Shown: positions 25,511 to 35,664 of the stretch, piece after piece
Position numbering within the stretch: the stretch's first letter is position 1
Layout of the letters: each line of letters starts with the position of its first letter
Assembly (NCBI RefSeq): GCF_000373105.1
Contig: NZ_KB890450.1
Span: forward strand, 1 to 55,666
DNA: 55,666 nucleotides
From: Neolewinella persica DSM 23188
Lineage (GTDB): Bacteria > Bacteroidota > Bacteroidia > Chitinophagales > Saprospiraceae
Direction of reading: 5' to 3'
Notes under the pieces: model-generated
What the model was told of the DNA's origin: nothing
Seen by the model: only the letters and a program-made list of their open reading frames with translations
Databases searched by the model: none
Program-made: the position numbers and the translations under genes

Positions 25511-27967
25511 ATGACTAAGTTACTCAACAACTTCAGTAAGTTTATTCTAGCCGTATTGCTCATTTTTTCCACAAGCTGTGAGCGGGATTTGGATGATCTG
25601 GAGCCAGCCACTTTCCCTACATCTGCGGATGTTTTTATCGATGGTTTTGTTGGTGGCCTGAACTATGCCGCCTTCGGCGGTTCTGATGTCACCGCTTTTG
25701 ATACAGACACGGAGATAAAATACGCCGGCACCACCTCCATGCGCTTTTCCGTACCTGACTTTGAAGACCCCGCAGGCGCTTACGCCGGTGGCGCCTTCTT
25801 TTTAGACTCCGGGAGAGATTTAACCGGCTACAATGTCCTGACCTTTTGGGCAAGAGCCTCTCAACCTGCTAATATTGATATCGTCGGTATTGGAAACGAT
25901 CTGGGAGACAATGAATACATAGCCTCACTGTCCGGGCTTGCGGTAAACACGAACTGGAAAAAGTATTATATCCCCATTCCAGACCCTTCAAAGCTGACAC
26001 AGGAACGTGGCATGTTTTTCTACTCCGAAGGTCCGGAAAACGGACGTGGCTATACCTTCTGGATTGATAATGTCACTTTTGAAAACCTGGGAACCGTCGT
26101 ACCCGTCAGTTCCGGCATTTTCAATGGTGAGGACCGGATACTGACGGTAGAAACCGGAAACGTTTTCAATGCAGATGGCTTTGCTGTCTTTAACCTGCCT
26201 TCAGGTGTTGATCAGCGCATGAGTGTAGCCCCTTCCTATTTCAACTTCAGTTCTTCAAATCCCGCAGTAGCCAGTGTGGATTTAAACGGCCGGGTTACTG
26301 TATTGAGTGAAGGCGAGGCTGTAATTACTGCTTCCCTGGGAGACGAGGCCTCGATTGGCTCCCTTACGCTCACCTCTTCCGGTCAGGCGAACTTGCCAAC
26401 AACGGCGGCGCCGACGCCGGAAATCCCCGCAGACGACGTAATTTCCATTTACAGTAATGCCTACACGAATGTACCCGTTGATTTCTACAACGGCTTCTGG
26501 GAGAATTCCACCACACAATCAGAAGACATACAGGTGGCAGGTGATGACGTCATCCGCTACAGCCAACTGAATTTTGTCGGCATACAATTTACCGCACCAG
26601 TCATCAATGCAACGGCGATGAACAGGGTCCACCTGGATATTTGGACTCCTGACCCGACCGGCGCACCGGCGACTTTTAAAATACTGCTCTTTGACGTCGG
26701 TCCTGACCGATCGTTTGGTACCAGTGATGACTCGGAGCATGAGGTTACAATTACCAGTCCGACGCTGCAAACCGGCTCCTGGGTAAGTATTGACCTGCCC
26801 TTGACGGATTTCCCCGGCCTTACGGCCCGAAATAACCTGGCACAGGTTGTCCTATCCGGAGATCTCGCCAATGTGTACATGGATAACCTCTACCTCTATG
26901 ACGATGGTAATGGCGGCGGCGGTGGCAATGATGACGAGCCAGCCATGGCAGCACCAACTCCCACCAGAAACGGCACCGACGTAATCTCGCTCTTCAGCGA
27001 CGCTTATGACGACGTACCGGTGGATACCTGGCGTACCGATTGGTCGGTGGCCTCCTTTACGGACATCAACGTAGCGGGTAACGCTACAAAGCGTTATTCC
27101 GATCTCAGCTTTGTTGGGATCGAAACGGTCATGAACCAGGTTGACATTACCGGCATGACGCACTTTAACCTTGACGTCTGGTCACCCAACGCTACGCTGT
27201 TCAAAGTTAAGTTAGTAGACTTCGGTGCGAACGGTGTATTCGATGAAAATGGTGGTGATGACGTAGAGCACGAAGTTATCTTCACTTCACCTGCCACCAA
27301 CCAGTGGATCAACTATGAAATTCCATTAAGTGACTTTACGGGACTGACCACGCGGGGAAACATTGCGCAATACGTCCTGTCTGCTGAGCCAGTAGGCGCA
27401 GCAACGATATTTGTGGATAATCTTTACTTCTACAACGATGACGGAGGTTCCGGAGGCGGAGATGAACCAACGGTAGCTGCACCAACGCCAGTTAATCCGG
27501 CAGCTAACGTTATCTCTTTGTTCAGCGATGCCTACACTGACGTTACCGTTGACACCTACCGAACCGATTGGTCAGTAGGCGATCTGGAAGAGGTTATGGT
27601 AGCCGGGAATGCCACCAAGAAGTACACCAACCTCAGCTTTGTAGGGATCGAAACCGTGGCCAACACCATCGATGCCACGGCTATGACCCACTTCCGGGTC
27701 GACATTTGGTCGGCAGATGCGACCACTTTCAAGATCAAGTTGGTCGATTTTGGTGCTAACGGCGTATTCGATGAAAACGGTGGTGATGACGTAGAGCACG
27801 AAATCACCTTCACCGCGCCGGCCACCAGAGAATGGATCAGCTATGACCTCCCCCTGAGTGACTTCACTGGCCTGACGACTCGTGCCAACATGGCGCAGTA
27901 CATCCTCGTAGCAGAGCCTACCGGAAGCGCAACGATATATATGGATAACATGTATTTCCGTAACTAA
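25511..27967 (+). CDS. Multi-module surface glycan-binding lipoprotein
   Basis: The 818-residue protein has a lipoprotein signal (LIFSTSC), an N-terminal jelly-roll module (about 35-205, ending in FWIDNVTFENL), a BIG2-type Ig module (about 225-300) and three tandem modules of about 165 residues (about 298-465, 480-643, 656-818). Each begins near APTP, continues with VIS(I/L)(Y/F)S(N/D)AY and ends in a (Y/V)MDN-type strand; Gly-rich linkers join them. Such modules accompany GH16 laminarinases in Bacteroidota and are regarded as carbohydrate-binding. Modules 2 and 3 are nearly identical and share FGANGVFDENGGDD, so the last duplication is recent. No catalytic residues are seen. It is 20 bp downstream of the barrel fusion, so an outer-surface binding partner is likely. 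Confidence 0.82.
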   Translation: MTKLLNNFSKFILAVLLIFSTSCERDLDDLEPATFPTSADVFIDGFVGGLNYAAFGGSDVTAFDTDTEIKYAGTTSMRFSVPDFEDPAGAYAGGAFFLDSGRDLTGYNVLTFWARASQPANIDIVGIGNDLGDNEYIASLSGLAVNTNWKKYYIPIPDPSKLTQERGMFFYSEGPENGRGYTFWIDNVTFENLGTVVPVSSGIFNGEDRILTVETGNVFNADGFAVFNLPSGVDQRMSVAPSYFNFSSSNPAVASVDLNGRVTVLSEGEAVITASLGDEASIGSLTLTSSGQANLPTTAAPTPEIPADDVISIYSNAYTNVPVDFYNGFWENSTTQSEDIQVAGDDVIRYSQLNFVGIQFTAPVINATAMNRVHLDIWTPDPTGAPATFKILLFDVGPDRSFGTSDDSEHEVTITSPTLQTGSWVSIDLPLTDFPGLTARNNLAQVVLSGDLANVYMDNLYLYDDGNGGGGGNDDEPAMAAPTPTRNGTDVISLFSDAYDDVPVDTWRTDWSVASFTDINVAGNATKRYSDLSFVGIETVMNQVDITGMTHFNLDVWSPNATLFKVKLVDFGANGVFDENGGDDVEHEVIFTSPATNQWINYEIPLSDFTGLTTRGNIAQYVLSAEPVGAATIFVDNLYFYNDDGGSGGGDEPTVAAPTPVNPAANVISLFSDAYTDVTVDTYRTDWSVGDLEEVMVAGNATKKYTNLSFVGIETVANTIDATAMTHFRVDIWSADATTFKIKLVDFGANGVFDENGGDDVEHEITFTAPATREWISYDLPLSDFTGLTTRANMAQYILVAEPTGSATIYMDNMYFRN

Positions 27968-28088
27968 CCCTCTCCAAACCGGGCAGCTCATCGGAGTGGT
28001 CGCACCGCTGGTCAAACTACTTTGATGAGCTACCTCAACAACGAACGGCTAATGGTCACGCTTTGACTTAGCCATAAATTAAAGTCGC

Positions 28089-28937
28089 ATGCAAACTATC
28101 AAGTATTTCAGGTTTTCTCCCTTGCTCAAGTTACTCCTGGCCTTTTTGGTCATCGCCGGATTTACGGCTTGTGAGGAGGACAAAACCCAAAACCTTGAAG
28201 CCCGAAACTGGAGTCTTACCTGGAGCGATGAATTTGACGGAGCGGCCGGCCAGGGAATTGATGCCACGAAATGGACCTACGACATTGGCACGGGCGACAA
28301 CGGCTGGGGCAACCAGGAACTTCAGTACTACACTGATGAAGCGGAGAACGTCTCCTTGGACGGCGACGGTAATCTTGTGATTACTGCGCGACGGGAAGCA
28401 TTTGGCGGCTCCCCCTTCACTTCTGCCCGCATCAAAACACAGGACCTCTTCGAACAGACCTACGGTCGTTTTGAAGCAAGAATGAAAACGCCATACGGCC
28501 CGGGGATGTGGCCGGCCTTCTGGTTATTGGGGGCTAATATTGACGAAGTCAACTGGCCGCAATGCGGAGAGATCGACGTAATGGAATTGCGTGGGCAGCA
28601 ACCTGATAAGATTGCCGGAAGCGTACATGGCCCGGGGTACTCCGGCGGCAATGCTATAACTTCTGACTTTACGCTGGAGAACAGCCGCTTTGACCAGGAG
28701 TACCACCTCTTTGCCATCGAGTGGGGAGAAGACTACATTAACTACTTCGTAGATGATTTCCTCTTCAACCGGATTACCCCAGAGGATGTAACTGGGGAGT
28801 GGGTATTTGACCAGCCATTTTTCATGATATTGAACCTTGCAGTAGGCGGAAACTATGTTGGGTTCCCCACCAGCCAGACGCCGTTTCCCCAAACAATTGT
28901 GGTAGACTACATCAGGGTTTACCAGGAGCAGAACTAG
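28089..28937 (+). CDS. GH16 endo-beta-1,3-glucanase (laminarinase), lipoprotein
   Basis: The 282-residue protein has a lipoprotein signal (VIAGFTAC) and one GH16 beta-sandwich domain. The catalytic signature ExDxxE is intact in CGEIDVMEL (E161, D163, E166), with the usual WPAFWLLG before it and the conserved LNLAVGGNYVG and VDYIRVYQ strands after it. Length and motifs fit the laminarinase-type subfamily, which cuts internal beta-1,3 bonds. It lacks the binding modules often fused to such enzymes; these are supplied by the separate lipoprotein just upstream. Likely anchored in the outer membrane, starting the breakdown. Confidence 0.93.
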   Translation: MQTIKYFRFSPLLKLLLAFLVIAGFTACEEDKTQNLEARNWSLTWSDEFDGAAGQGIDATKWTYDIGTGDNGWGNQELQYYTDEAENVSLDGDGNLVITARREAFGGSPFTSARIKTQDLFEQTYGRFEARMKTPYGPGMWPAFWLLGANIDEVNWPQCGEIDVMELRGQQPDKIAGSVHGPGYSGGNAITSDFTLENSRFDQEYHLFAIEWGEDYINYFVDDFLFNRITPEDVTGEWVFDQPFFMILNLAVGGNYVGFPTSQTPFPQTIVVDYIRVYQEQN

Positions 28938-29261
28938 GCTTAGAATGCTTGTCTTTGCCGAAGCTTTTATATCTTGACGGAGCTAAGCATCGCTATGAGA
29001 TTATCCTACCTCCCACCCTGCCATTCCACTTTCCTTACACCTGCGCACCGTCGCCCAAGCACCTTTCAATGGCCAGGAATGCCCACATGACGGGGAAATA
29101 CCCATACATCTACTATACAACCACATAAAAGGAGGTTGAAAACACATTCCATCACAATACACTGAATGTAAACAACTTACCACCGAAGCCCTGGTTCATT
29201 CCCACCCTCACTTCCCGCTTGTGTAGTAGTTGTAGTCAACCATCAAACCGACATCAATAGA

Positions 29262-29305
29262 TAACTTTGGGCCAAACATGAATTTAACTTCCTTTAAGTT
29301 TCATG
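29262..29305 (+). promoter_or_regulatory. Candidate promoter and inverted repeat before the GH149 gene
   Basis: TAACTTTG (29262-29269) fits the -7 box and would give a leader of about 95 nt. It is followed by the inverted repeat CATGAATTTAA/TTTAAGTTTCATG (29277-29305), placed at the start of the transcript like an operator. The rest of the 28938-29372 gap shows only a degenerate dispersed motif near 29037. Confidence 0.35.
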
Positions 29306-29372
29306 TTATTTCACGAATCTTACGCATATCGCAGTCAGAGGCTACCCAGACGATAAAATAGTAGAAAAATTT

Positions 29373-32300
29373 ATGCCAGAAATTCAACAGGTTAAACTTG
29401 CAGGAGAGCGTTATTTCAAACTAACGGACAACGACGAGATGCGTCCTTTTTTCATGAGCATCGTCAGTGACGCCAATCACTGGATGTTTATTTCCAGTAA
29501 TGGCGGGTTAACCGCTGGACGGAAGGATGCCGAGTATGCCCTTTTTCCCTACTATACGGATGATAAAATCACCGAATCAGCGGAGATTACCGGCAGCAAA
29601 TCCATCTTCCGGGTTCATAGAAACGGAGAAGCCGTTACCTGGGAGCCGTTCTCCTACCGGTATGAAGGCCAATTTAAGGTCAGCCGGAACCTGTATAAAA
29701 GCGTCTACGGCAACAAGATCATTTTCGAAGAAATCAACCATGATCTGAACCTTAGTTACCAGTATGAGTGGAGTTCCAGTAACCGCTACGGTTTCGTGCG
29801 GCGATCGGCCCTGAAAAATCATGCTAATAGTCCCGTTGCCGTTTCGATGTTAGACGGTTTACAAAACATCGTGCCATTCGGTGTGGGCAGTGAATTGCAG
29901 AACAGATCGAGTAACCTGGTGGATGCTTATAAGAGAAGCGAATTAGACCAAAAGAGCGGATTGGGCATCTTTGCGCTCAGTGCGATCATTGTCGACAAGG
30001 CTGAACCAAGTGAAGCCCTGAAGGCAAACATTGCGTGGTCCGTTGGTCTTAACTCCCCTACTTACCTGCTCTCCTCTCTGCAACTTAATACCTTTCGGAA
30101 CGGCGGAGCGATCACTCCGGAAGCTGACGTTAAAGGTGAAAAAGGCGCCTATTTCGTACATAAAGAGATGACTCTAGCTGCTCAGTCAGCCCAGGAATGG
30201 ATGATTGTAGCGAACGTAAACCAGGACCATGCTGCCGTTGCTGACCTCATCCATCAACTTCAGACACCGGACGCGCTGGTAGCGCGTTTGGAGCAAGATA
30301 TTGAGGAGGGGACACAAAAACTAATCGGCCTCAGTGCCGCCGCTGATGGCTTACAACTGACGGCGGACGATGGCCGGAATACTCGCCATTACTCGAACGT
30401 GTTGTTCAACATCATGCGGGGAGGAATCTTCGACCACAATTACGATATTGAGAAGGGAGACTTCATTGCCTACCTGGTTAATGGGAACAAGCAGGTCAGC
30501 GCAGCGAATTTATCGCTCGTCAATGAATTGCCCGAAACCTTCACCCTTGGTGAATTAAAGACACTTGCCGGGCAATCCAGCGATCCGGATTTCCAACGCC
30601 TTTGCCTGGAATACCTGCCGTTAAAATTCAGTCGGCGCCACGGTGACCCAAGCCGCCCCTGGAACCGATTTTCGATCAATACCCACAGTGAGGTCGACGG
30701 CTCCAAGATCCTCGATTACCAGGGCAACTGGCGGGACATCTTCCAGAACTGGGAGGCCCTTGCACACAGCTACCCGGACTTTATGGAGGGCATGATCCTC
30801 AAGTTCCTGAACGCCACCACTTTTGATGGCTACAACCCTTACCGGGTGACCAAAGGCGGATTCGACTGGGAAACCATCGAAGAAGATGACCCATGGTCCT
30901 ACATTGGCTATTGGGGCGATCACCAGATCATTTACCTCCTCAAGTTTCTGGAATTCATCGAGAAGCACCAACCGGGTGCTTTGGGGCAGTTGTTTGACCG
31001 GGACTTCCTGGTCTACGCAAATGTTCCCTACAAAATAAAGCCCTACCAGGAGCTACTGAAGAACCCTAAAGATACCATTGACTTTGACCGGGAACTTGAC
31101 GAAGAGATTCGTCACCGCAGGGAAAAAGAAGGTGCCGACGGTGCGCTGCTGCTGAACCGTGCGGGAGAAGTCCACCGGGTTAACTTCATTGAGAAGATCC
31201 TGGCTACCGTTTTGGCGAAGATTTCCAACTTCATCCCAGAAGGCGGCATCTGGATGAATACCCAGCGCCCGGAATGGAACGACGCCAACAACGCCCTGGT
31301 GGGTAATGGCGTGTCTATGGTTACGCTCTATTATTTGCGGCGGTTCTTATCTTTCTTTGATGGGCTCATCGGCGACTCTTCAGCCGGAGAGCACCCGGTT
31401 TCTGAAGAGGTAAAAGCGCTGTTCGACAACATCCTGGCGGGACTGACCAGGTACGAACCTTTGCTGTCCTCCACCATCAACGACCAGGAGCGCAAGCAAG
31501 TACTGGACGCTCTGGGAACCGCAGCAAGTGATTTCCGTGCGGAGGTTTATGACAATTCCTTTAGTGGTAATAAAGCCGGGATCACCAGCGAAGAAATTCG
31601 TCGCTTTTTGAAGGTAAGCCTTGCCTTCGTAGATCACACCATTCGCGCAAACAAGCGGACGGATAACCTGTACCATGCTTACAACCTCCTATCAGTAGAA
31701 GGTGATGGCGTCGCTATCTCCTACCTTAGTGAGATGCTGGAAGGACAAGTTGCGGTACTCAGTGCCGGCGCGCTGTCTCCGCAGGAGTCACTGAAAGTAA
31801 TGGATGCGCTAAAGAGCAGCAAATTGTACCGAAAAGACCAGTACAGCTACATCCTTTACCCGAACAAAGACCTGCCCGGTTTCCTGCAGAAGAACAACAT
31901 ACCGGCGGCCTCGGTCGCTTCATCGGCCCTGTTGAAAAAACTGGTCGCTGATGGAGACACACGGATCGTTGTGAAAGACATCAACGGCGTATTTCACTTC
32001 AACGGAAACTTCAAAAACAATAATGACCTGAAGGCAGCGCTTAAGGCACTTGCCTCTACGGCTTACGGTGACCTGGTGAAGCAGGACTCCGCCCACGTTC
32101 AAAAGGTATTCGAAGAGGTATTCAACCACAAAGAGTTTACCGGCAGGTCGGGCACCTTCTTCGGATACGAAGGCCTGGGCTCCATTTACTGGCACATGGT
32201 GTCTAAGCTGCAGCTGGCCGTACAGGAATGCTATTTGCAGGCCATTGATGGCAAAGCGGATACAGCGACTACCAGTGGCTTACTGAAGCATTACTACGAA

Positions 32301-32789
32301 GTATACGAGGGCATCGGAATAAACAAGTCTCCAACACTTTACGGCGCCTTCCCAACGGATCCGTACTCACACACTCCGGCAGGCAAAGGCGCACAGCAAC
32401 CCGGCATGACGGGGCAGGTTAAGGAAGACATCCTCAGCCGATTCGGAGAGCTTGGCGTGTTTGTTGGTGAAGGACAGTTGTATTTTGCGCCATCGTTATT
32501 GCGGAAGCTGGAATTCCTCGATGAACCAGGTGAATTCCATTACGTCGATGTCCAGGGAACTCCTCAGACGATGACCATTGAAAAAGGTGCGCTGAGTTTT
32601 ACGTACTGCCAGGTTCCGATAGTGTATCAACTGAGTGATAAGGAGGAGACAAAAGTCTTTTTCAATGACGGCCGGCACAAAAGCTTTACGGGTCGGAAAT
32701 TGGACCGGCAGACCAGTGAAATGGTTTTCGAACGAAGTGGAAAAGTGCAGCGTATTCAGGTGAGTATTAGCCCAGAAGGATTAAAATAA
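29373..32789 (+). CDS. GH149-like beta-1,3-oligoglucan phosphorylase
   Basis: The 1,138-residue protein has no signal peptide, so it acts in the cytoplasm. Its build fits the clan of inverting sugar phosphorylases (GH94/GH149): an N-terminal beta-sandwich (about 1-280), a helical linker and an (alpha/alpha)6 barrel (about 360-1000), then a C-terminal beta region. DDPWSYIGYWGDHQ (about 504-517) is the likely catalytic segment with the general-acid Asp; QRPEWNDANNALVGNG is another conserved barrel motif. The length and the beta-glucan context favour GH149, which splits beta-1,3-oligoglucans with phosphate into alpha-glucose 1-phosphate and a shorter glucan. Pgm at 40811 can convert the product. 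A family search is needed to exclude a GH161-type relative. Confidence 0.82.
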   Translation: MPEIQQVKLAGERYFKLTDNDEMRPFFMSIVSDANHWMFISSNGGLTAGRKDAEYALFPYYTDDKITESAEITGSKSIFRVHRNGEAVTWEPFSYRYEGQFKVSRNLYKSVYGNKIIFEEINHDLNLSYQYEWSSSNRYGFVRRSALKNHANSPVAVSMLDGLQNIVPFGVGSELQNRSSNLVDAYKRSELDQKSGLGIFALSAIIVDKAEPSEALKANIAWSVGLNSPTYLLSSLQLNTFRNGGAITPEADVKGEKGAYFVHKEMTLAAQSAQEWMIVANVNQDHAAVADLIHQLQTPDALVARLEQDIEEGTQKLIGLSAAADGLQLTADDGRNTRHYSNVLFNIMRGGIFDHNYDIEKGDFIAYLVNGNKQVSAANLSLVNELPETFTLGELKTLAGQSSDPDFQRLCLEYLPLKFSRRHGDPSRPWNRFSINTHSEVDGSKILDYQGNWRDIFQNWEALAHSYPDFMEGMILKFLNATTFDGYNPYRVTKGGFDWETIEEDDPWSYIGYWGDHQIIYLLKFLEFIEKHQPGALGQLFDRDFLVYANVPYKIKPYQELLKNPKDTIDFDRELDEEIRHRREKEGADGALLLNRAGEVHRVNFIEKILATVLAKISNFIPEGGIWMNTQRPEWNDANNALVGNGVSMVTLYYLRRFLSFFDGLIGDSSAGEHPVSEEVKALFDNILAGLTRYEPLLSSTINDQERKQVLDALGTAASDFRAEVYDNSFSGNKAGITSEEIRRFLKVSLAFVDHTIRANKRTDNLYHAYNLLSVEGDGVAISYLSEMLEGQVAVLSAGALSPQESLKVMDALKSSKLYRKDQYSYILYPNKDLPGFLQKNNIPAASVASSALLKKLVADGDTRIVVKDINGVFHFNGNFKNNNDLKAALKALASTAYGDLVKQDSAHVQKVFEEVFNHKEFTGRSGTFFGYEGLGSIYWHMVSKLQLAVQECYLQAIDGKADTATTSGLLKHYYEVYEGIGINKSPTLYGAFPTDPYSHTPAGKGAQQPGMTGQVKEDILSRFGELGVFVGEGQLYFAPSLLRKLEFLDEPGEFHYVDVQGTPQTMTIEKGALSFTYCQVPIVYQLSDKEETKVFFNDGRHKSFTGRKLDRQTSEMVFERSGKVQRIQVSISPEGLK

Positions 32790-32828
32790 CCAGGGGCTTA
32801 TCCACAAGCCTGTACAAAACAGTTACCA

Positions 32829-34100
32829 ATGCGACATTTCCGTTTTGGCTTAATTCTATTGTCAATTATTACGCTGATGAACGCCTGTTCTTCAGAAAAG
32901 CGATCACCTATGGAGGCAAATAATCCAACAGCTGCCGAAATCCTTGGAAATCCGGAATACCGGGCCATCTCTTACGGAGGCTATCGGGCCACATCTCGTG
33001 ACACACAGCCGACCCTGGAGCAATTGAAGGAGGATATGCAGTTACTCTCCGCGATAGGAGTAAAGATCATTCGAACCTATAACGTGCAGCTGGCCCAGGC
33101 TCCAAATATACTGGCCGTGATTCGGGAGCTGAAGGAAGAGGATCCGACCTTCGAGATGTACGTCATGCTCGGCGCGTGGATTGATTGCAAAAACGCCTGG
33201 ACGGACCAGCCCGTGGACCACAACGTGGAAAGTGAAAAGAACGCGGCGGAGATTGACCGGGCGGTTGCGCTCGCTAAAAAGTACCCGGATATTGTCAAGG
33301 TCATTGCCGTGGGCAATGAGGCCATGGTAAAATGGGCGGCTACCTATTACGTGCAACCGGGCGTAATCCTGAAATGGGTCAACCACTTACAGCAGCTTAA
33401 GCAAGCTGGCGAGCTGCCGGGTGACCTTTGGATAACGAGTTCAGACAACTTCGCTTCCTGGGGCGGTGGCGATGGAGAATACCACGTCAGGGACCTGGAG
33501 GAACTGATTAAATCGGTAGATTACATCTCTCTGCACACCTACCCCATGCATGATACGCACTACAATCCACAGTTTTGGAAGGCGCGGCCGCAGGAGCAGG
33601 GAAAGGATAAAAAGGCAATGATCGACGCCGCCATGCTTCGTTCTCAGCAGTACGCCATCAGTCAATTCGACTCGGTCGCTTCCTACGTCAAAAGCCTGGG
33701 AGTTGACAAACCGTTGCACATCGGAGAAACCGGCTGGGCCAGCAGTGCCAACGAGCTTTACGGAGACGAAGGCTCACGCGCCACCGACGAGTACAAACAG
33801 CACCTCTATCATCAACACATGCGAACGTGGACGGACAAGAACAACATCTCTTGTTTTTTCTTCGAAGCATTCGACGAACCCTGGAAAGACGCGAACAACC
33901 CCGGTGGTTCGGAGAACCACTTCGGATTGATCGGTCTGAAAGGACAAGCTAAACGGGCACTTTGGGATAAGGTCGATGCTGGTGTCTTCGATGGTTTGAC
34001 CAGAGACGGCCAGCCCATTACCAAATCATTCGACGGGGATGAAGCTAAACTTTTGGAGACAGTTTTACCACCACCCATTGCTGAGAAGGTTACTAACTAA
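32829..34100 (+). CDS. GH17 beta-1,3-glucanase, lipoprotein
   Basis: The 423-residue protein has a lipoprotein signal (ITLMNAC) and a single GH17 TIM barrel. The acid/base is E164 in AVGNEAM and the nucleophile about E299 in IGETGW, followed by FFFEAFDEPWK on the last strand, all typical of GH17. Such enzymes release oligosaccharides from beta-1,3-glucans, some with transglycosylation. It starts 39 bp after the phosphorylase gene and is followed within 16 bp by GH30, so it belongs to the same transcript. With the cytoplasmic GH17 at 37191 the locus covers two compartments. Confidence 0.92.
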   Translation: MRHFRFGLILLSIITLMNACSSEKRSPMEANNPTAAEILGNPEYRAISYGGYRATSRDTQPTLEQLKEDMQLLSAIGVKIIRTYNVQLAQAPNILAVIRELKEEDPTFEMYVMLGAWIDCKNAWTDQPVDHNVESEKNAAEIDRAVALAKKYPDIVKVIAVGNEAMVKWAATYYVQPGVILKWVNHLQQLKQAGELPGDLWITSSDNFASWGGGDGEYHVRDLEELIKSVDYISLHTYPMHDTHYNPQFWKARPQEQGKDKKAMIDAAMLRSQQYAISQFDSVASYVKSLGVDKPLHIGETGWASSANELYGDEGSRATDEYKQHLYHQHMRTWTDKNNISCFFFEAFDEPWKDANNPGGSENHFGLIGLKGQAKRALWDKVDAGVFDGLTRDGQPITKSFDGDEAKLLETVLPPPIAEKVTN

Positions 34101-34116
34101 TCAGAACTTTAATATT

Positions 34117-35634
34117 ATGAGAATACTGAAACCGCTTACCATATTGACCGTACTTGCGATGATGGGTTGCCAACCAACTACCGATAGCAACACCGAAGAC
34201 AGCAATAAATCAGAATGGACTATTTCGGTGGTGGAAACATCTGCCGGAGGCAATAAGCTTAAGTCAGTAACTGATTTCCAGCAAAAGGAGGCCCCTTCAG
34301 CTATAGCGTTGATGCCCGGGGAAGTCTTCCAAACAATGACTGGTTTTGGCGGCTCCTTTACCGAGGCATCTGCATATCTGCTCAACGAGTTGGGCGAGGA
34401 GAACCGAAAGAAAATTATTGAGGCCTATTTTGGGGAAAGCGGTGCCAAATACTCCCTGACCAGAACACACATAAACTCTTGTGATTTCTCCTTGGGCAAC
34501 TATTCCTATGCACCAGTAGCGGGAGATAAGGAATTGGCCAATTTCTCCATCAAAGAAGACGAAGGAGACCTGATTCCAATGATCCAGGAGGCGATGAAGG
34601 TTTCGAAAGATGGCTTTAAGATCATTGCCTCCCCCTGGACGGCTCCGCCCTGGATGAAAGATAATAATGATTGGCGTGGTGGGAAACTACGCCCTGAGTA
34701 TTACGATACCTGGGCCTTATTCTTTTCGAAGTACCTTAACGCATACAAGGAAAAAGGAATCGACATCTGGGGCGTGACCGTAGAGAATGAGCCGCTTGGT
34801 AATGACAACAACTGGGAGAGCATGCACTACACCCCCGATGAGATGACCAATTTCGTACAGCACCACCTGGGGCCGAAGTTGGAAGCAGATGGTCATGAGG
34901 TCAAAATTCTTGGGTATGATCAAAACCGGGGAGAAGAGATGAAGGATTGGATCAACTCCATGTACGCCAATGAGGCCACCGCTAAATACTTTGACGGTAC
35001 GGCGGTGCATTGGTACGCCAGTACCTACGACTACTTCGGTGAAACGCTGACGCTTGCCCATGAAACGGCTCCGGACAAGCACATAATTCAAACGGAAGGC
35101 TGCGTGGATGCTCAGGTTCCGGTCTGGCAAGACGACAACTGGTACTGGAGCAAAGAAGCGACCGATTGGGGATGGGACTGGGCTCCGGAAAAACAAAAGC
35201 ACTTGCACCCTAAGTATGTCCCGGTCTACCGCTACGCCCGGGATATGATCGGCTGTATGAACAACTGGGTCGACGGCTGGGTAGATTGGAACATGGTGCT
35301 CGACCGTGAGGGCGGACCTAACTGGTTCAAAAACTGGTGCGTTGCTCCCGTCATCGTTGACCCCGAGGCCGATGAAATATATCTTACGCCACTTTACTAT
35401 ACCATGGCACACTTCAGTAAGTACATTCGCCCGGGCGCACAGCGTATCGGCTTTAAGCATACTGATGAAGAGCTGATGGTGACAGCAGCACGGAATCCGG
35501 ATGGCAGTATTGCCCTGGTTGTCCTTAACCAAACGGAAAAAGAAAAGACCTTCAGCGTTACGCTGGGTAAGCAGGAAAGAACGATAAGCATAAGCCCCAA
35601 GGCCCTTCAGACCATTTTAGTCGATAACGTTTAA
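34117..35634 (+). CDS. GH30 beta-glycosidase (likely beta-1,6-glucanase), lipoprotein
   Basis: The 505-residue protein has a lipoprotein signal (LAMMGC), a TIM barrel and the side beta-domain of GH30 (about the last 75 residues plus an N-terminal strand). The acid/base is E225 in TVENEPLG and the nucleophile E327 in QTEGCVD; GFGGSFTEAS and SPWTAPPWMKDN are conserved family segments. In laminarin loci GH30 enzymes remove beta-1,6-linked glucose branches, which fits its place between GH17 and the symporter. The start at 34117 is preferred over an upstream in-frame ATG because the signal peptide begins there and the other start would overlap the GH17 gene. Confidence 0.92.
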   Translation: MRILKPLTILTVLAMMGCQPTTDSNTEDSNKSEWTISVVETSAGGNKLKSVTDFQQKEAPSAIALMPGEVFQTMTGFGGSFTEASAYLLNELGEENRKKIIEAYFGESGAKYSLTRTHINSCDFSLGNYSYAPVAGDKELANFSIKEDEGDLIPMIQEAMKVSKDGFKIIASPWTAPPWMKDNNDWRGGKLRPEYYDTWALFFSKYLNAYKEKGIDIWGVTVENEPLGNDNNWESMHYTPDEMTNFVQHHLGPKLEADGHEVKILGYDQNRGEEMKDWINSMYANEATAKYFDGTAVHWYASTYDYFGETLTLAHETAPDKHIIQTEGCVDAQVPVWQDDNWYWSKEATDWGWDWAPEKQKHLHPKYVPVYRYARDMIGCMNNWVDGWVDWNMVLDREGGPNWFKNWCVAPVIVDPEADEIYLTPLYYTMAHFSKYIRPGAQRIGFKHTDEELMVTAARNPDGSIALVVLNQTEKEKTFSVTLGKQERTISISPKALQTILVDNV

Positions 35635-35664
35635 CACAACCCATCAGCGGTAAAAATTCAGATC

